From Uranotaenia lowii (Eukaryota > Arthropoda > Insecta > Diptera > Culicidae), in contig NW_026598556.1 in the NCBI RefSeq assembly GCF_029784155.1, forward strand, positions 1-64,000: a DNA stretch of 64,000 bases, given 5' to 3'. The notes under the pieces are model-generated. The model was not told the origin of the DNA. It saw only the letters and a list, made by a program, of their open reading frames with translations, and searched no databases. A program made the position numbers and the translations under genes. Shown here one piece after another: positions 34,301 through 46,500 of this stretch; the stretch's first letter is position 1; every line of letters begins with the position of its first letter.

Positions 34301-37300
34301 CCTTCAACTTTCTAGTCCGCGTCCGTCTGCCTGCTTGCTTTATCCCTCAGCTTATGTATTACAATACAACATGCAAACGGTCTGCCAACATAAACACCAA
34401 CGAAAGTTTCTACCCGTTTCAAGCCCTAATCTCACGACGATTTTTTCCCCATTTCTCATCCTTTCGCCCAAACAGGTATGAACTATCGCAGGATCTGCTG
34501 GACAAACAGATCGAGCTGCTGGAGCGCAAGTACGGTGGTGTCAAAGCGCGCAAAGCCGCCCTCACGATTCAGCGTGCCTTCCGGCACTACACAATGGTGA
34601 AAAAGTTCGCTTCCATTACTGCAATGGCCAAGGCGGAGAAACGGATGAGTCGCCGGGTGCAGCACCAGCAACAGCAGCAGGAACTGGAAATGATGCACCT
34701 CCAGCAGCAGCAACAACAACAGCAACAGCTTGGCGACGATGGACAAATGTACGAAGATGGAAGCCTCGGTGGGCAGCGAGTTTGTGCCACGTAAGTATTC
34801 CGAAATTTGTTTATGGTTCGTTTTATGGTACCTCTATTGTTGCTAAAGTGTCAAATAATGGCGAATTACATGGGCAATAGTCATAAAGCAGCGATAACCT
34901 TTTCTCGATCTTTATTTCGTATTCCAATTCGATCCAGGTAGAATCCAATTTTTTTTAACAAACTCTTCAGTTTGAACACAAGTTCAGTAGAAAGTTGCGG
35001 TTTTATCTTTACGTTAGCTAAAATTTGATTTTGAATGAAAAAAGTTCTTGAAGTTTTGATTACATATGTTTTTTTTTAATAAAGTTTGTTGTTAAATCGT
35101 GAAAAGTTTAGATATACTTCAAACCAAGCGAAACTGTAGAAATTTCGCAATGTTTTGATTATTTCGGGCAAATTATTCGAGTACATGTGTTAATTCCAAA
35201 TTATGTGATTTTTGTGTCAAGTTTTCAAAAGCAAAATGTTGCGGTGTTGTACTAAACCGTTGAAACAACGCAGTAAACAAATGAAGCGTCCTTAAAAAAC
35301 GTTCCGGCTTGTGATTGTTCCTTCTCTTCGAATATTGTTCCGAAAGTTAAATTTTCTGTTGTAATTATGTACTTTTTGTATTAAAAAAGCGTAAATTGTT
35401 GGCACAATTAGAATGTTAGTTATTTGTTCAAAATAATCTAAGTTTTGTTTATGTAATTCACCATGTTTTTCGCAAGGTACTAAGATTTTTGGGGGTCAAA
35501 ATGGGATCACAATTTTAATTTCAATTTTTTTCACAGAATCACAGCTACCCCGCCGGGTACGCTACATCACCGGGTGACGCCGGTCCGGTCCATGTCCCTG
35601 AGGGAGCGGCGTATGGATTCGAGTCCGATCCCGCGCAGCCAATCCGGAAATGCTTCGCCCGCTCCACCTGCCGCCAACAGTTCCTGGTCCCAATCGCCGG
35701 GTCAGATGACTACCACCTCAGTCAGTTCCCAGACGCCCTACTCCCACCCACATGTAAATATTCTGCACCAGCAGCAGCAGCACTATTTCGCCGGAAGCGG
35801 TGCTCCCGGACAGGTCTGCTCTTCGTCCTCACCCCACCAGCAAGTGTACCAAAGCCAGTATGGATCCCAGGATCTGAACATTAGCGGTGGAAGCTCGGTA
35901 CTGGATTCGACCGTATCGTCGATGAATCTGTCCTGGAACTCGGGCAGTGTTTCCGGAGCAGCGATCGTGGCCACCGCCGGAAGTGGAAGCACACACCAAA
36001 GTCCTTATACGCCACACTACAGTGCAGCCCAAATCTATATGCGTCCACGTGGTATCGGTATTGGCAGCTCTGGGGGAAGTTCTGGATCTGCCGGAAGCAG
36101 TAGCAGTGCTAGCTGTAGTCGCAAAGTGCCACCGGAAGTACCAAAGAGAACGTCTAGTATTACGTCAGCCCAGCACACCCCCAACCGATCACTGAGGCCG
36201 AATGGTTTATGTAAAACCGCGGAGAATGGTTCGCTCAGCTCGGTTCAGTCATCCGGTAGTGATTCGTCGGCTTCGGCCGAAAGGATACAGGGCGGCGGAG
36301 AGTTAGGTTCGGACCGATCCAGCTCACCACAGTGGAAACGGAAAGGTCCTGGAAGCTGCACCGGTAGTACCGGTGGAATTGCACTGACGGCCCAGAGTCC
36401 GGACCACATGCTGGGTCCGGTGGTCGGTGGAGGTGTAGGCGGTGGACCGGGTAGTGCCAACGTTACCATCAGCAGTATCGAGAACGAGTGCCTGAGCTCG
36501 CACACCAGTGCGGCACAGTACTCGATAGAACAGCACGATCAGATCGTCCATACTCCAACCAGCTACAAGGTTTCGGAAACCATCCGAAAGCGTCAGTATC
36601 GAGTTGGGTTGAACCTGTTCAACAAGAAACCGGAAAGAGGTAAGTTTCCCATAGATTCAACAAATTTGAAACGATTTTACTTATTCTTTTCTAATTTTCA
36701 CAGGCATTACATATCTTATCCGTAAAGGCTTCCTGGAGAACACCCCCCAAGGGGTGGCCCGATTCCTTATATCGCGCAAAGGATTATCGCGGCAGATGAT
36801 CGGTGAATATCTGGGCAACCTGCAGAATCCCTTCAACATGGCGGTGCTCGATTGCTTCGCTGGGGAGCTGGATCTCTCCGGAATGCAAGTGGACGTGGCG
36901 CTGCGCAAATTCCAGGGCTACTTCCGTATGCCGGGCGAGGCTCAGAAGATTGAGCGTCTTATGGAGGTGTTCTCGACCCGCTACTGCCAATGCAACACCG
37001 ACATTGTGGCTCGGCTTCGATCGCACGATACTGTCTTTGTGCTAGCCTTTGCCATCATCATGCTCAACACGGATCTGCACACGCCCAATCTTAAACCGGA
37101 ACGACGCATGCGGTGTGACGATTTCATCAAAAACCTTCGGGGCATCGACGACTGTCACGACATCGATCGGGACATGCTGACCGGGATCTACGAGCGGGTG
37201 AAGGCGAACGAGTTTAAACCGGGCTCGGATCACGTCTCGCAGGTGATGAAGGTGCAGGCCACGATCGTCGGCAAGAAGCCAAACCTGGCGCTACCGCACC

Positions 37301-39253
37301 GCCGACTGGTGTGCTACTGTCGGCTGTACGAAATCCCGGACATCAACAAGAAGGAACGGCCCGGCGTTCATCAGCGCGAGGTGTTCCTCTTCAACGATCT
37401 GCTCGTTATCACCAAGATATTCAGCAAAAAGAAGAGCTCGGTCACGTACACCTTCCGGAATAGCTACCCGCTGTGCGGCATGGTCGTCACGCTGCTCGAT
37501 ATACCAAGTGAGTAGCTGGATGCATTCGTTTTACAAATTCAAATTCATTGACCTCGGAACGGTCCCTAAGGGGAATAAGGGAGCTCAGAATAACACCCAC
37601 AAAACAAGGAAGTTTTTATTAGTAACTTTTATTAAATTAAACGAAGGGTTAGAAATCTAGAGTCACTAAAACTCTATATAAGCTTCAGAATCCAATAACC
37701 GCGTTGGGTGGTGATCAAAAATTTTCGAAATGGTCACCTTACCCACACCTTCAATATATTAATCATTAAGAATATTGTCACATTTCTTCGGCAACAATGC
37801 TAACCATTATTTATTTTTAATTCGCCCCACAGACTACCCGTACTGCATCCGGCTGTCGCAGAAGGTCGACGGCAAGGTGCTAGTGACGTTCAACGCCCGC
37901 AACGAGCACGACCGGTGCAAGTTCGCCGAGGATCTGCGCGAATCGATCAGCGAGATGGACGAGATGGAAACGCTGCGCATTGAGGCCGAACTGGAACGTC
38001 AAAAGTCCGCACGTGGTCAGCGCTCGACCAACAGCGAAAACAGGGACAGCGGGGTGGCCGATGTGGAAGTTTGCGCTGGCGGCGGTCAGTTCCACCATCA
38101 TCATGGACACGGCAGTCATCATGGGCCAGGTAGTGTCGGAGGAGCAGCAGCCGGCAACGGTGGCGGCCCCCTAGTCGTCGGTGCTGGTGGGGTCCTGGTG
38201 GGAGGTGGCGTGTCGCCTAGCGATTGCGGAATTGCACACACACATAGCGAAGCACAGTTGAAACGAAGCGCGCTTAGCAACTCACTCTTAGATATGCACG
38301 AACAATGTAAGTCATTCTAGATTGTTGCCGTTTTCTTGAGTATGGTTTATGTTTTTTTTTGGTTCCCTTTTTCTGTTTTTAGATTTGTACATAATTGTGA
38401 TTATTTTGGTTCATTAAATTATAATTTATGTTGAAGTAAAAAGACCAATAGCGAAAGCTTTGTTTTTCTTTTGTCGGATTGTCCCTTTCCATGAGGTCTT
38501 CTGTTCAATTATCTAATGAATCAAATCATCATGCTACAGCAAACAAACCAAATTAAAAAAGCTTCATTTGCATACTGCGCACATCACTAATTGTTTTTCC
38601 CTTTCTTTCTCATTTTCTCATTTCAAAAATATCAATCATTGCCAACACCCGCACAACCGGAATGACATCGATCAACCATCATCAACCATCATCTGAATTC
38701 CGAAACTTGCATACAACAAACAATGGCCATTGCCTTTTATGTTTACTTTTTCACCGACCATTCTCCACGCCTGTCTCCGAATGATCGCGCGCAATTCCAT
38801 TTGTTCGATCGATCTGTAGTTGGTAATGAGAAGCCGCAGCGCCGTGGTAGTGTTGGCTCTTTAGATAGTGGCATGTCGATCTCGTTTCAATCTACCTCCG
38901 CGAGCACCGGTTCCCGTAACGACATCAAGGTCGTCCGGATGCTACCACACAGCAACACATCCGGCCAGATAATCATCCATGCCGGGCAGCATCCGGTGGC
39001 ACTGAGCGGTGCAACCCTCTACCCGCAGCATCAGCACATGATGGCCGGCCCCCAACAGCAGCAGCAGGCAGTTGTGGTCGGCGGTGGCCAACCGCTGAAT
39101 GGTGTCCTCCACCAAGGACCTCAGCAACAGCAGCAGCCTCAGCAACCCCAATCAGGAGCAGTCATACGACGGGAACGGAAAGTCTCTCGCTCCGAGGATG
39201 CAGTACCGGGAGCGACCCCCGGTGCCAACATTGGACGCTCAACCGAAGTCTAA
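30923..39253 (+). CDS. siz: Schizo/IQSEC-type Arf guanine nucleotide exchange factor (six coding exons)
   Basis: The CDS joins 30923-31377, 34476-34790, 35537-36639, 36704-37507, 37833-38306 and 38820-39253. Every junction has GT-AG borders and matching phase, giving 1194 residues. Domains in order: a Cys cluster and polybasic stretch (exon one), a coiled-coil-like segment with an IQ calmodulin-binding motif ([16 protein letters not shown], about 181-196), a low-complexity Ser/Gln linker, a Sec7 domain (about 608-790) with the exchange motif [12 protein letters not shown] whose glutamic finger is E703, and a PH domain (about 800-945) split by an intron. The tail is Gly/His/Gln-rich and ends STEV, a class I PDZ ligand. 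The family exchanges GDP for GTP on Arf, mainly Arf6. Drosophila Schizo/Loner acts in myoblast fusion and axon guidance, and vertebrate IQSECs act at synapses. Length and domain order fit the family. Confidence 0.92.
32790..33120 (-). repeat. Interspersed repeat family C, copy 2 (rearranged)
   Basis: 32790-32975 is the reverse complement of part of 20780-20945 (GATTTCGTTTGTTGGATAAT, ATTCCAGAGTGC, CCAGTTAGAAAGTGCCACCCAA). 33050-33120 matches 20700-20765 in direct orientation (ATTGCGAACCTGCTAAATTT). The two parts are therefore in opposite order and orientation compared with copy 1. The ATCGATCGATCGATCG run at 32907-32922 is a local expansion. Confidence 0.6.
33131..33268. mobile_element. 138-bp hairpin element
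   Basis: Left arm ATGCCATAATTCGTTTTCAT...TGGTTGTGCACCAACTGCTGTCA and right arm TGACAGCACTTGGTGCACT...GATGAAAACGAATATGGCAT are complementary over more than 50 bp with small gaps. An A-rich loop near 33196-33205 separates them. It is noncoding and resembles a foldback MITE. Confidence 0.7.
34476..34790 (+). CDS. siz: siz exon with IQ motif and polyglutamine
   Basis: Starts after CCCAAACAG and ends before GTAAGT. It encodes [20 protein letters not shown], the IQ motif [15 protein letters not shown], then [13 protein letters not shown] and glutamine runs of five and nine residues. This exon is shared by both alternative upstream exons. The IQ motif is expected to bind calmodulin in the calcium-free state, as in vertebrate IQSEC proteins. 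Confidence 0.9.
34791..35536 (+). other. 746-bp intron of siz
   Basis: AT-rich, donor GTAAGT and acceptor TTTTTTTCACAG. Nothing else was seen in it. Confidence 0.85.
35537..36639 (+). CDS. siz: siz linker exon (Ser/Gly/Pro-rich)
   Basis: Encodes [20 protein letters not shown], a long Ser/Gly/Pro-rich disordered region with short Gln and Ser runs, and ends with the start of the Sec7 region: [20 protein letters not shown]. Phase one at the end (G before GTAAGT) matches the next exon. The first methionine in this exon is not the start, because the frame continues upstream through the acceptor. Confidence 0.9.
36704..37507 (+). CDS. siz: siz Sec7 and N-terminal PH exon
   Basis: Begins [20 protein letters not shown] and contains the catalytic loop [20 protein letters not shown] and the helix [14 protein letters not shown], both hallmark Sec7 motifs. 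It then gives [17 protein letters not shown] and [16 protein letters not shown] of the PH domain. It ends with one base of an Asn codon before GTGAGT. All expected Sec7 residues that I checked are present. Confidence 0.95.
37833..38306 (+). CDS. siz: siz C-terminal PH exon
   Basis: Encodes [20 protein letters not shown] and [20 protein letters not shown], which complete the PH domain, then a coiled stretch and a His/Gly-rich region. It ends DMHEQ plus one base before GTAAGT. Reading through the donor would add CKSF and a stop, so intron retention would give a form without the PDZ-ligand tail. Confidence 0.9.
38820..39253 (+). CDS. siz: siz terminal exon with PDZ-ligand C-terminus
   Basis: The acceptor GATCTGTAG ends at 38819. 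The exon encodes [20 protein letters not shown], then Gln-rich sequence and a basic stretch [11 protein letters not shown], ending NIGRSTEV and TAA. The phase (two bases completing Phe) fits the previous exon. The frame also opens upstream at 38723, but that part lies in intron sequence. A C-terminal T-x-V is a class I PDZ ligand, as in vertebrate IQSEC1 and IQSEC2. Confidence 0.88.
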
Positions 39254-40935
39254 GAAGAGAAACTAACTTTGTGTATACATACCCCTTATAGATTATGGGA
39301 GAAAATCCCACTCTGTAATACTTATTTGTACATAGTTTGAACAAGGATACAATCTAGAACCTAGCAAAGACACAAACCAAAACGATCTTTCCTCTTGTAG
39401 TAGTTCCGTTACAACAGAAAAACAATATCAGAACCGAATAGCCGTTTTTGTCCCTTCCAAGCCAACTGATAATATAGCGTTTAAAGACCTAAACCGTAAA
39501 CCTCCATCCAGGTTTTCGCAATTGCTTCGAGAATCAATCCACTTGGCTGGGCTCAAACTACAAAACGTGCTGTACATACTTTTCTGTAACAAGCTATTAA
39601 CCTAATTTAAAAATTTTAAACCTATTAGGAAAAACTGTGTGATTTGACCCCCCAATTGAATAGTAAAACAAACAAAAAATAAAACCATCCTAATGTTGTA
39701 CCATCTGATTAGCTAATATTTTTGCAGTTACGCACCTTCAAAAATTGTTAAAGCAGCCAACAGCTTTGATTATCTTGATAGGTTTTGAAAAACCTATACA
39801 GAATACAATAATTAATATACATAAAGGTACATTTGAAGCAAATCTTATTTAAGCTAACTCTGAAAAATAGCAACAGATTGATTTGAAACAAACTGAAGAA
39901 GTAATCATGTTCGTCAATCGATTTTTTTTTTCATTTCAACAAAATAAAAAAAAACAGTTTCCAACTACCAGTTTAACCGGAAATGATTGAGAATTTGCTA
40001 TTAAATATGGTAATCAATGGATTTGAAATCAATTTTTCTCGGTAAATGGACAAAGTTTATTGACACGTAACGTTAATTGATGAGTAAGAAGAACTTAGCA
40101 CACGTAACAAACAAACAAAAAACAGCAGAGACAAAAAAAAAACAAACCATTAATCAAACTAAGGTGTAGGCTAGGGTCATTGTAAATGTGAATGTGAAAA
40201 GTTTAAAACTAAAAAAACAAACAGTAACAACTATCATGGAAATGGGTTTAGCAGGAACAAAACGGTGAAGACGAAAGAAAGTTAAAAAAAAAACAATCTG
40301 AAAGAAATAACTAAAACAGAAAAAATCTAATAATCTAGTCCTGTTCGATAAATGTAGTAATTCGATTATTACACAAGATGCCACAAGTGGGATAAACAAA
40401 ATAAACAAATAAATAAAAAGAAACTAATATATTCGTTTAAGCATCGACAAACAAATCCAACCAAGCCAAGGAAATACAAAGAGTTGTAATATGAAGAGAA
40501 ATAATTCCGACAAGCGAGCTAAACCGGGACAGTTTAAGATTGATCACATCCACCACGAAAGCATCCACACACCCATCCGATATTTAACTTAACGTAAATT
40601 GTTGTTCCCCCGTTCCTTTCTTTTTGCGAAACAAATAAATATCGTAGGACCGAAAATCCTTAACCATTAAAAACCAGAAACTGGACGGAAAATTACTATA
40701 GAACAAACCAAAAAGAAAAAAAATATTACAAAACTTTGCACAAAGGCAAACCCAAAAAACGAGACAAAAAACAAAACCCTTATCCTTGATTGCAGTTTAC
40801 AGAAACAAAAATGACAACAACAGCAGATCGGTCAGCTCCCCGGTGTTGTGTGAATATACGCAAAAATACGAATCTACAAAAACTCGAAATTCCCATGCAT
40901 ACCAACAACAATAAACAATAAAATTCTATTGGAAA
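39254..40935 (+). other. siz 3' UTR
   Basis: AT-rich, without coding potential. It has several AATAAA signals (clusters around 40396-40418, 40633-40640 and 40909-40925). The last cluster is the likely distal polyadenylation site, giving a UTR of about 1.7 kb. Confidence 0.6.
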
Positions 40936-42110
40936 AATATCAAATTGAGCTGAGTCTGAGTTTATTTTTATCGAGATCCGAACTTATTCTGAAATCTAGA
41001 CAACCTCCTATTTTTACTTCTGATGCAAAAAAGGCTTCCTACTATAATACATAGAATACAAAATGCTCGAAAATTTCTGATCTAACAACTTCGTGCTACT
41101 TCTGTTGAAAATACACTGTTAGCACGAATAAGAAAGTCTTCAAGTTGTCATTAAAAATTCGTAAGGTTGGCTCTCCACTGATTATTGATTGAACCTTTCA
41201 TATGGCTTCATCAACACAAGTTTTTGGTAAGTTGATTCGGATGTAGAGGATTTCTCAATTGCTGATCGATTAAATAATTCACTACATGGTAGATTTGGCT
41301 TTTTAATTGATTTAAACTTTTTTAAACATTCTAATAGTACCACATGTAAAACATATTGAATGCAATTGTCTGAATTTGTACATTTCTTTTAATAGTAAAT
41401 TTCCCTTATAATTTCGTTTCAAAGAGTCGGAAACTGAAACTCGGAAAAAAATTTCGATTTTAATAATATGAAAATACGTAAGGTATGTTAATCCATCGAA
41501 TGCTAGAACGCATGTAATTTTACTAGAATTGCAAGATTCACGTCACGAACAAGTTGATGGATGTAGATGTTCCAAAAAATTGACAGATTTTCTAATGCTA
41601 TACATCATTTTATTTTACTACTTAAGAAATTTAAACGACAAGAAGTGAATAGCTTGGAAAAACGTAAAGTTAAAAAACCACAATTTGTTACAATAGTTTA
41701 TTTTATGAAAAGCAGATGGCGCTGCCTATTGGAATCATGTGAGTCTTGAATAACATTGCGTGCAACTTTCTTTGATCGCATTTTACTCATCGAATAACAG
41801 AGGGCAGTGCTAACATTAATACATGCAGCGCCATCTGATATTGTCTATCAAAACTAATAAAAAATCATTTTACGGCTGTTATAAAAATTTCTTGTAACCA
41901 GCGGCGCTTAATTCAAACGACGGGAAAAAAATTCGACTATACAGTCGATTTCACTATTTTAAATGCTACCCACTACAAGACAGAACAGTTACGCTTTTCC
42001 GTGCATCTTATAAAAATGTTGGAGTTTCTACGATGAAATACCATTGGCAAAGGTATGCAGTGATTTTCACAAACTTAAGAAACTTTTGACAAGCCAGTTT
42101 TGAAAATATT
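40936..42110. other. Intergenic gap between convergent genes
   Basis: No gene. Contains a hairpin element at 41714-41838 (listed separately). TTTATTTATT near 42118-42126 supplies AATAAA on the minus strand for the zinc-finger gene. Confidence 0.55.
41714..41838. mobile_element. 125-bp MITE-like element with 13-bp inverted ends
   Basis: CAGATGGCGCTGC at the left and GCAGCGCCATCTG at the right are exact reverse complements. The interior is noncoding. No target duplication is apparent. Confidence 0.55.
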
Positions 42111-42597
42111 TTGTAATTTATTTATTGCTACACTTCTTAAGTCAGAAAAATTTGAACAAAAAGTACAATATAAACGATTCGTCATTTATTAACAAAGCAA
42201 TGGTGTACTGCTAACAGTTAACCGTACACCGGTATTTGTTTTGTCAACCTACACCTAGACATATGTTCGTCATCTCTGTTTCACAGTTCATGCACACATT
42301 CCATACAAACACTTCCTGCCTATTTAAACTTACAATTAAAGGGGGTTAAATTTACAATTTTGTTGTTTGCTGCATAAAACAGAAAAAATCTCTTATTCAA
42401 TAGAAGCTAGGTTGTGTCCGTTTTCAGAAAGAGACAGAAATATAATTTAGAATTTTGTTTTGCTCATAAAAACAAATGAGCAATCGTCCACAGTTGAAAA
42501 TGTGAAGAAAAAAATATTCTGATATTCTGCGGTTATGAAATGTACATAACACATACATATACAATCTGATTTTAACCTAACATGCTAAGCTATCGGT

Positions 42598-43593
42598 TTA
42601 AATTATAGTAGTGATACTGTTATCCTGCAGATACTTTACCGCACACCGTTTTCGATGTATCTTCAGCCCAGCGTACAGCTTGAATGCCGCGGGACAGAGA
42701 TCGCACTTGAATGGCCGTTCCTCTGAGTGCAGCTTCCGGTGAGTGATAAGATTCGATGGGTGCACAAACGCACTCGAACATAGGTCACACTTGTGGCGCC
42801 GTTCACCGGTATGCGTCCGAATGTGGATCAACAAGTAGTCCTTCCTCTTGAACCGCTTATGGCACTCGGTACACTTGTATGGCCGATCGGCCGATGGCAC
42901 AAAAGCAACCGCTTCGTTGTTACGGAAGTGCGTTAGTACGTGCTTTTCCAGTTTGTAGCAGCAGTCGAAGCTCAGCGCACAGATTTCACACCTTCGGGGA
43001 CCAGTTTGAGATCCGCTCGCCGACGTTGAAGGTCCACCATTCGTTTCAGAAGATTTAGAGGCCGATCCTTCCTCCCCATTAGCAGTTGTTTTATCATTTT
43101 TGTCTTGGGTTCGTTTTTCTAGCTGCTGTTGTTCAGCTACATAAGATTCCAGGGGGTGGTGCTTTTTCATATGCGCTACCAGATTCAGTTCACATTTGAA
43201 CGTTTTGAAACACATTTTGCAACTGCGGGACTGTTCTACATCATCGTCCTGCTGGTGAGTATCAACATGTACCTTGAGCAACTCTTCGGTACGAAACCGT
43301 TTGTCGCACTTGTTGCACTTGTGAGCAGGAAGCGGAGCATTGGCCAGTTCTCCCACATCCTCATCAATCGAGGGATGGCGAGGTTTCTTGGCCGGCGGTT
43401 GAGCCTTTTTCGCGCCGTCTAAAGAAACTATTTTGACGGTGGTTGTTTTCTGCGCCGGAGCTGCTGGCGTAACTTCGACAGGCGTTGTGTCTTTGGTGCC
43501 GTTGTGCAACTTCATGTGTACTCGCAGCTCGTACAGATATTTGAATATCTTCATGCAATAGTCGCAGCGGAACAGGATTACCGGTGGCGCTTC
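42598..43593 (-). CDS. Zinc-finger gene exon 4 (seven fingers)
   Basis: Starts after TTACTTTTAG with EAPPVILFRCDYCMKIF. The fingers include HKCNKCDKRFRTEELLKVHV, YKCTECHKRFKRKDYLLIHI and HKCDLCSSAFVHPSNLITHR, with the TGERRHKC and SEERPFKC linkers. The last finger ends KIHRKRC, a C2HC variant in which Cys replaces the final His. The stop is at 42600-42598. Confidence 0.9.
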   Translation of the reverse strand, partial: EAPPVILFRCDYCMKIFKYLYELRVHMKLHNGTKDTTPVEVTPAAPAQKTTTVKIVSLDGAKKAQPPAKKPRHPSIDEDVGELANAPLPAHKCNKCDKRFRTEELLKVHVDTHQQDDDVEQSRSCKMCFKTFKCELNLVAHMKKHHPLESYVAEQQQLEKRTQDKNDKTTANGEEGSASKSSETNGGPSTSASGSQTGPRRCEICALSFDCCYKLEKHVLTHFRNNEAVAFVPSADRPYKCTECHKRFKRKDYLLIHIRTHTGERRHKCDLCSSAFVHPSNLITHRKLHSEERPFKCDLCPAAFKLYAGLKIHRKRCAVKYLQDNSITTII

Positions 43594-46500
43594 CTAAAAG
43601 TAACAGAGAAATAGGTTTAGTATGGTGTAATACAAGTTAAAATGGGGACAGAATGAATGGAAATCATAGAGAACATATTACAAAACAAACTAAAAATAGG
43701 GTAAATACTTTGACACCATTCGGAAAGCACAATGTCACTTCTTGTGACTGTTAAAAATTTCAGTTGTGTTAATGGACAATTCTGAAGATTCTTTTATGTA
43801 GGCAAAACAGCGTACTACCATACCATACAACTTAAAACCCAGATCTACCTTGAGTTTTACATAATTTTCCCAAACCGATTTTGATCGCGGAACGGAGAAT
43901 ATTGTTTTGGGCACAAGTTTTACGGTTTGACAATCCGTCTTGCAAGTATTTGGCAAGCTTCCGAAAAAGTTTTACGACGAGGTTGATTTGAATTTTTATC
44001 TCATGAAAATAGTGACCGTGTAAACAATAAAAGGCGCAAAACTAAAGACTTGGAGGAAGCAAAAACACATCAAAACGAAGTGCGCTGCTTCACTCGGCGA
44101 ATAATTAGAATTTTTCAGAATAAGCTTTTGAGTTGACTAATCTACAATTTCTCAGGAACTACCTATTTGAAATTCAAATTTTGAATCATGTAAAAAAAGA
44201 AAGAAATAGCAGATACGTGTTGGCCGGAATACTTCATGTACCCTGTCATTCATAATATATTTTAAATAAAAACATCGTCTTACCTCTCCCGTGCTTGGTA
44301 CAATTTCTGTTAGTTGCTCCATAGCGTTCGACCCGGCCGTTTCCGATATTTCGTCATCCATCGGTTCTTCTTTGATCAGAACAACATCCTGGTCCATTGG
44401 TTCCTCCTTGATTTTGACAGCGTCATTTGTTGTACCGCTGTCCGCAACAGCTGCCGGTGGTGCCGAAGCTTCCATATTTGTATCTTCAGAATCCATTTCA
44501 ATCTTCAGGAAATCCCCAGCGATAACACCGTCCTCAACGGCCTTAGTCAAATCGTCCAGCCGAACGTCACCGTGCTTGTCGACGACGTGGTGCGCCAGAT
44601 CCTCATAGGTACTGGCGGTTTCCATGCAAAGTTTACACTCGAACACCTTCATCTTGCGGTGAGAACGCAAATGATACTTCAGGGTAGACGGCGAGATGAA
44701 CGTTTTGAAGCAAACCGCACAACGCAACAGATTATCGCCGGTATGCGATCGCAGATGAATCCTCCAGTTTGAACGATCGTTGAACTTTTTGTTGCAATAT
44801 TCACAGGTGTAAAGGTTTTCCGCAGTGTGCAGATTCATATGTCTCTTGAGAGTATAATTGTTGCGGAAGGGCCGATTGCAAAATGTACATTCGAAAGGTT
44901 CCCCTGATGTATTCCCGGCACTGGAATCGGCAGAATCATCAGATGCTGGGTCTTTTGATCTGCCAATACTAGAACCGGGTTCAGAGGCTTCATCAATATC
45001 GGGAGAAACCATTCCCCCGGATGTGACAGATAGAATAGTTGGAACGACCGGTGAAATACTTGCAGGAACTGGTGACGGAACCCGAGGTGGAGCAGCTAGT
45101 GCAGAAAGTGGAACTAAACTAATTTTCGGCTTTTCCTTGACTGGTTCAGCCGATTTTTCGGCAGTAGCCTTGCCACTTACATCGGCTTGGGATACAACCT
45201 TTGTAATTTTCAGTGTCGAAGGAATGCTCACGGTAATTGTCTTCTCCGGCTCGGAGGTAGATGTGTTAGGAGGTTCAGCAACTGGTTCAGATTCTGCCTG
45301 GCTTTGATTGGTTTCGTCGGACGAACCGTACATTTGCATTTCCATTTCCTTGAGTTCGTCCGCTTCGGTGTACTCGATAAGCTCGATACTGTCGCTAACC
45401 GATTCGGTTGAACTGAGTTTGTCATCGTTGCTGCTGTTGGGCTCATCGAAGTCCAGTAATGTGCGTAATAGAGCGTCATTTTCGATACACTTCTCCCGGA
45501 AGCGACTGTACTCCGTCAGCTTGTACTCGCAGATCGCACAAATAGAACCGGGATAGTTGGATTTAACGGTTATCTGTAAAAATATGTAATTTATATGAAA
45601 CAAAGGTTTATGTATGGTATTACAAAAGTTGTATGGGCGCTAAGTACATTTAATTTTCCTAGCTAGTTTCAAACGGAAGTCAAGACTGGAGCCATGCTCA
45701 GTTCAACACAGCTGAGCGAAAACAAAATAAGTCCCGAAAATCGTTATCGTTGGAACTGTATTGCGCACAAAAGGAGATATGCCTCCTCCCTCTTACCTTT
45801 TTATATAGCCTTTTATCTTACTGACTTTTAAGGACTTGTTTAGAACTACCTACCTACTTCTATTTTCAGAAAACCAAAACTTAAGAACATGATGCAACTT
45901 AGACCCCAAGTCGCTGTCGAAATCTTATATATCACTTAAACTGTCCAAGAAATGCGGATATCGTAGTCAATTACGGTCCACAGCGAACTACAATTAGTTT
46001 AACAAATCATATCCTGAAAAGTTAAATCGAAGTTCTAGTAGAACGTAGAGCAGCTTTGGATTTGCTTTGAATAAGTTTAACGGGTTATTAACGGATTCTA
46101 GCTGAAATTATGCTCAATGCAACCATATCATTATGAGTTATTTTTATGTGAAATTTATCCTGCTCAATATAAAAATATTGTCTGAACGAGAAATAATCTT
46201 GTTAAAATAATATCAAATTTTTCAATAAACTCGAAAATCTGAAAATGTAATCCATTGGCCACCCTGTGACTAATGAAAGAAAACGTTGTCATTGTTAATG
46301 AACTTTTATGTAACCATGTGGTTGCCCTATAAAATTGTCTATTGTGCAAATACAGTTCAATCGATATTTCGGTATTATTCTGCGCATTAAACGTTGGATC
46401 AAACAAACTAGTACCCAACGCATGAGAACAGACGAAAGAATTCGGTTCTTCCTAATACGTTTACAAATACAATACCGGTCAGGATCAAAATTTACGAAAA

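Larger units (their letters stand above)
31378..34475 (+). other. 3.1-kb intron of siz (last part of the 20.6-kb intron)
   Basis: Contains repeat family C copy 2 and a hairpin element (listed separately). Otherwise it is AT-rich sequence without exons matching the phase of the flanking exons. A polypyrimidine stretch and CCCAAACAG form the acceptor at 34475. Confidence 0.6.

Noticed and set aside
44291..45556. Plus-strand frames across the zinc-finger exon
   Set aside because: Antisense shadows of a clear ZAD/C2H2 exon.
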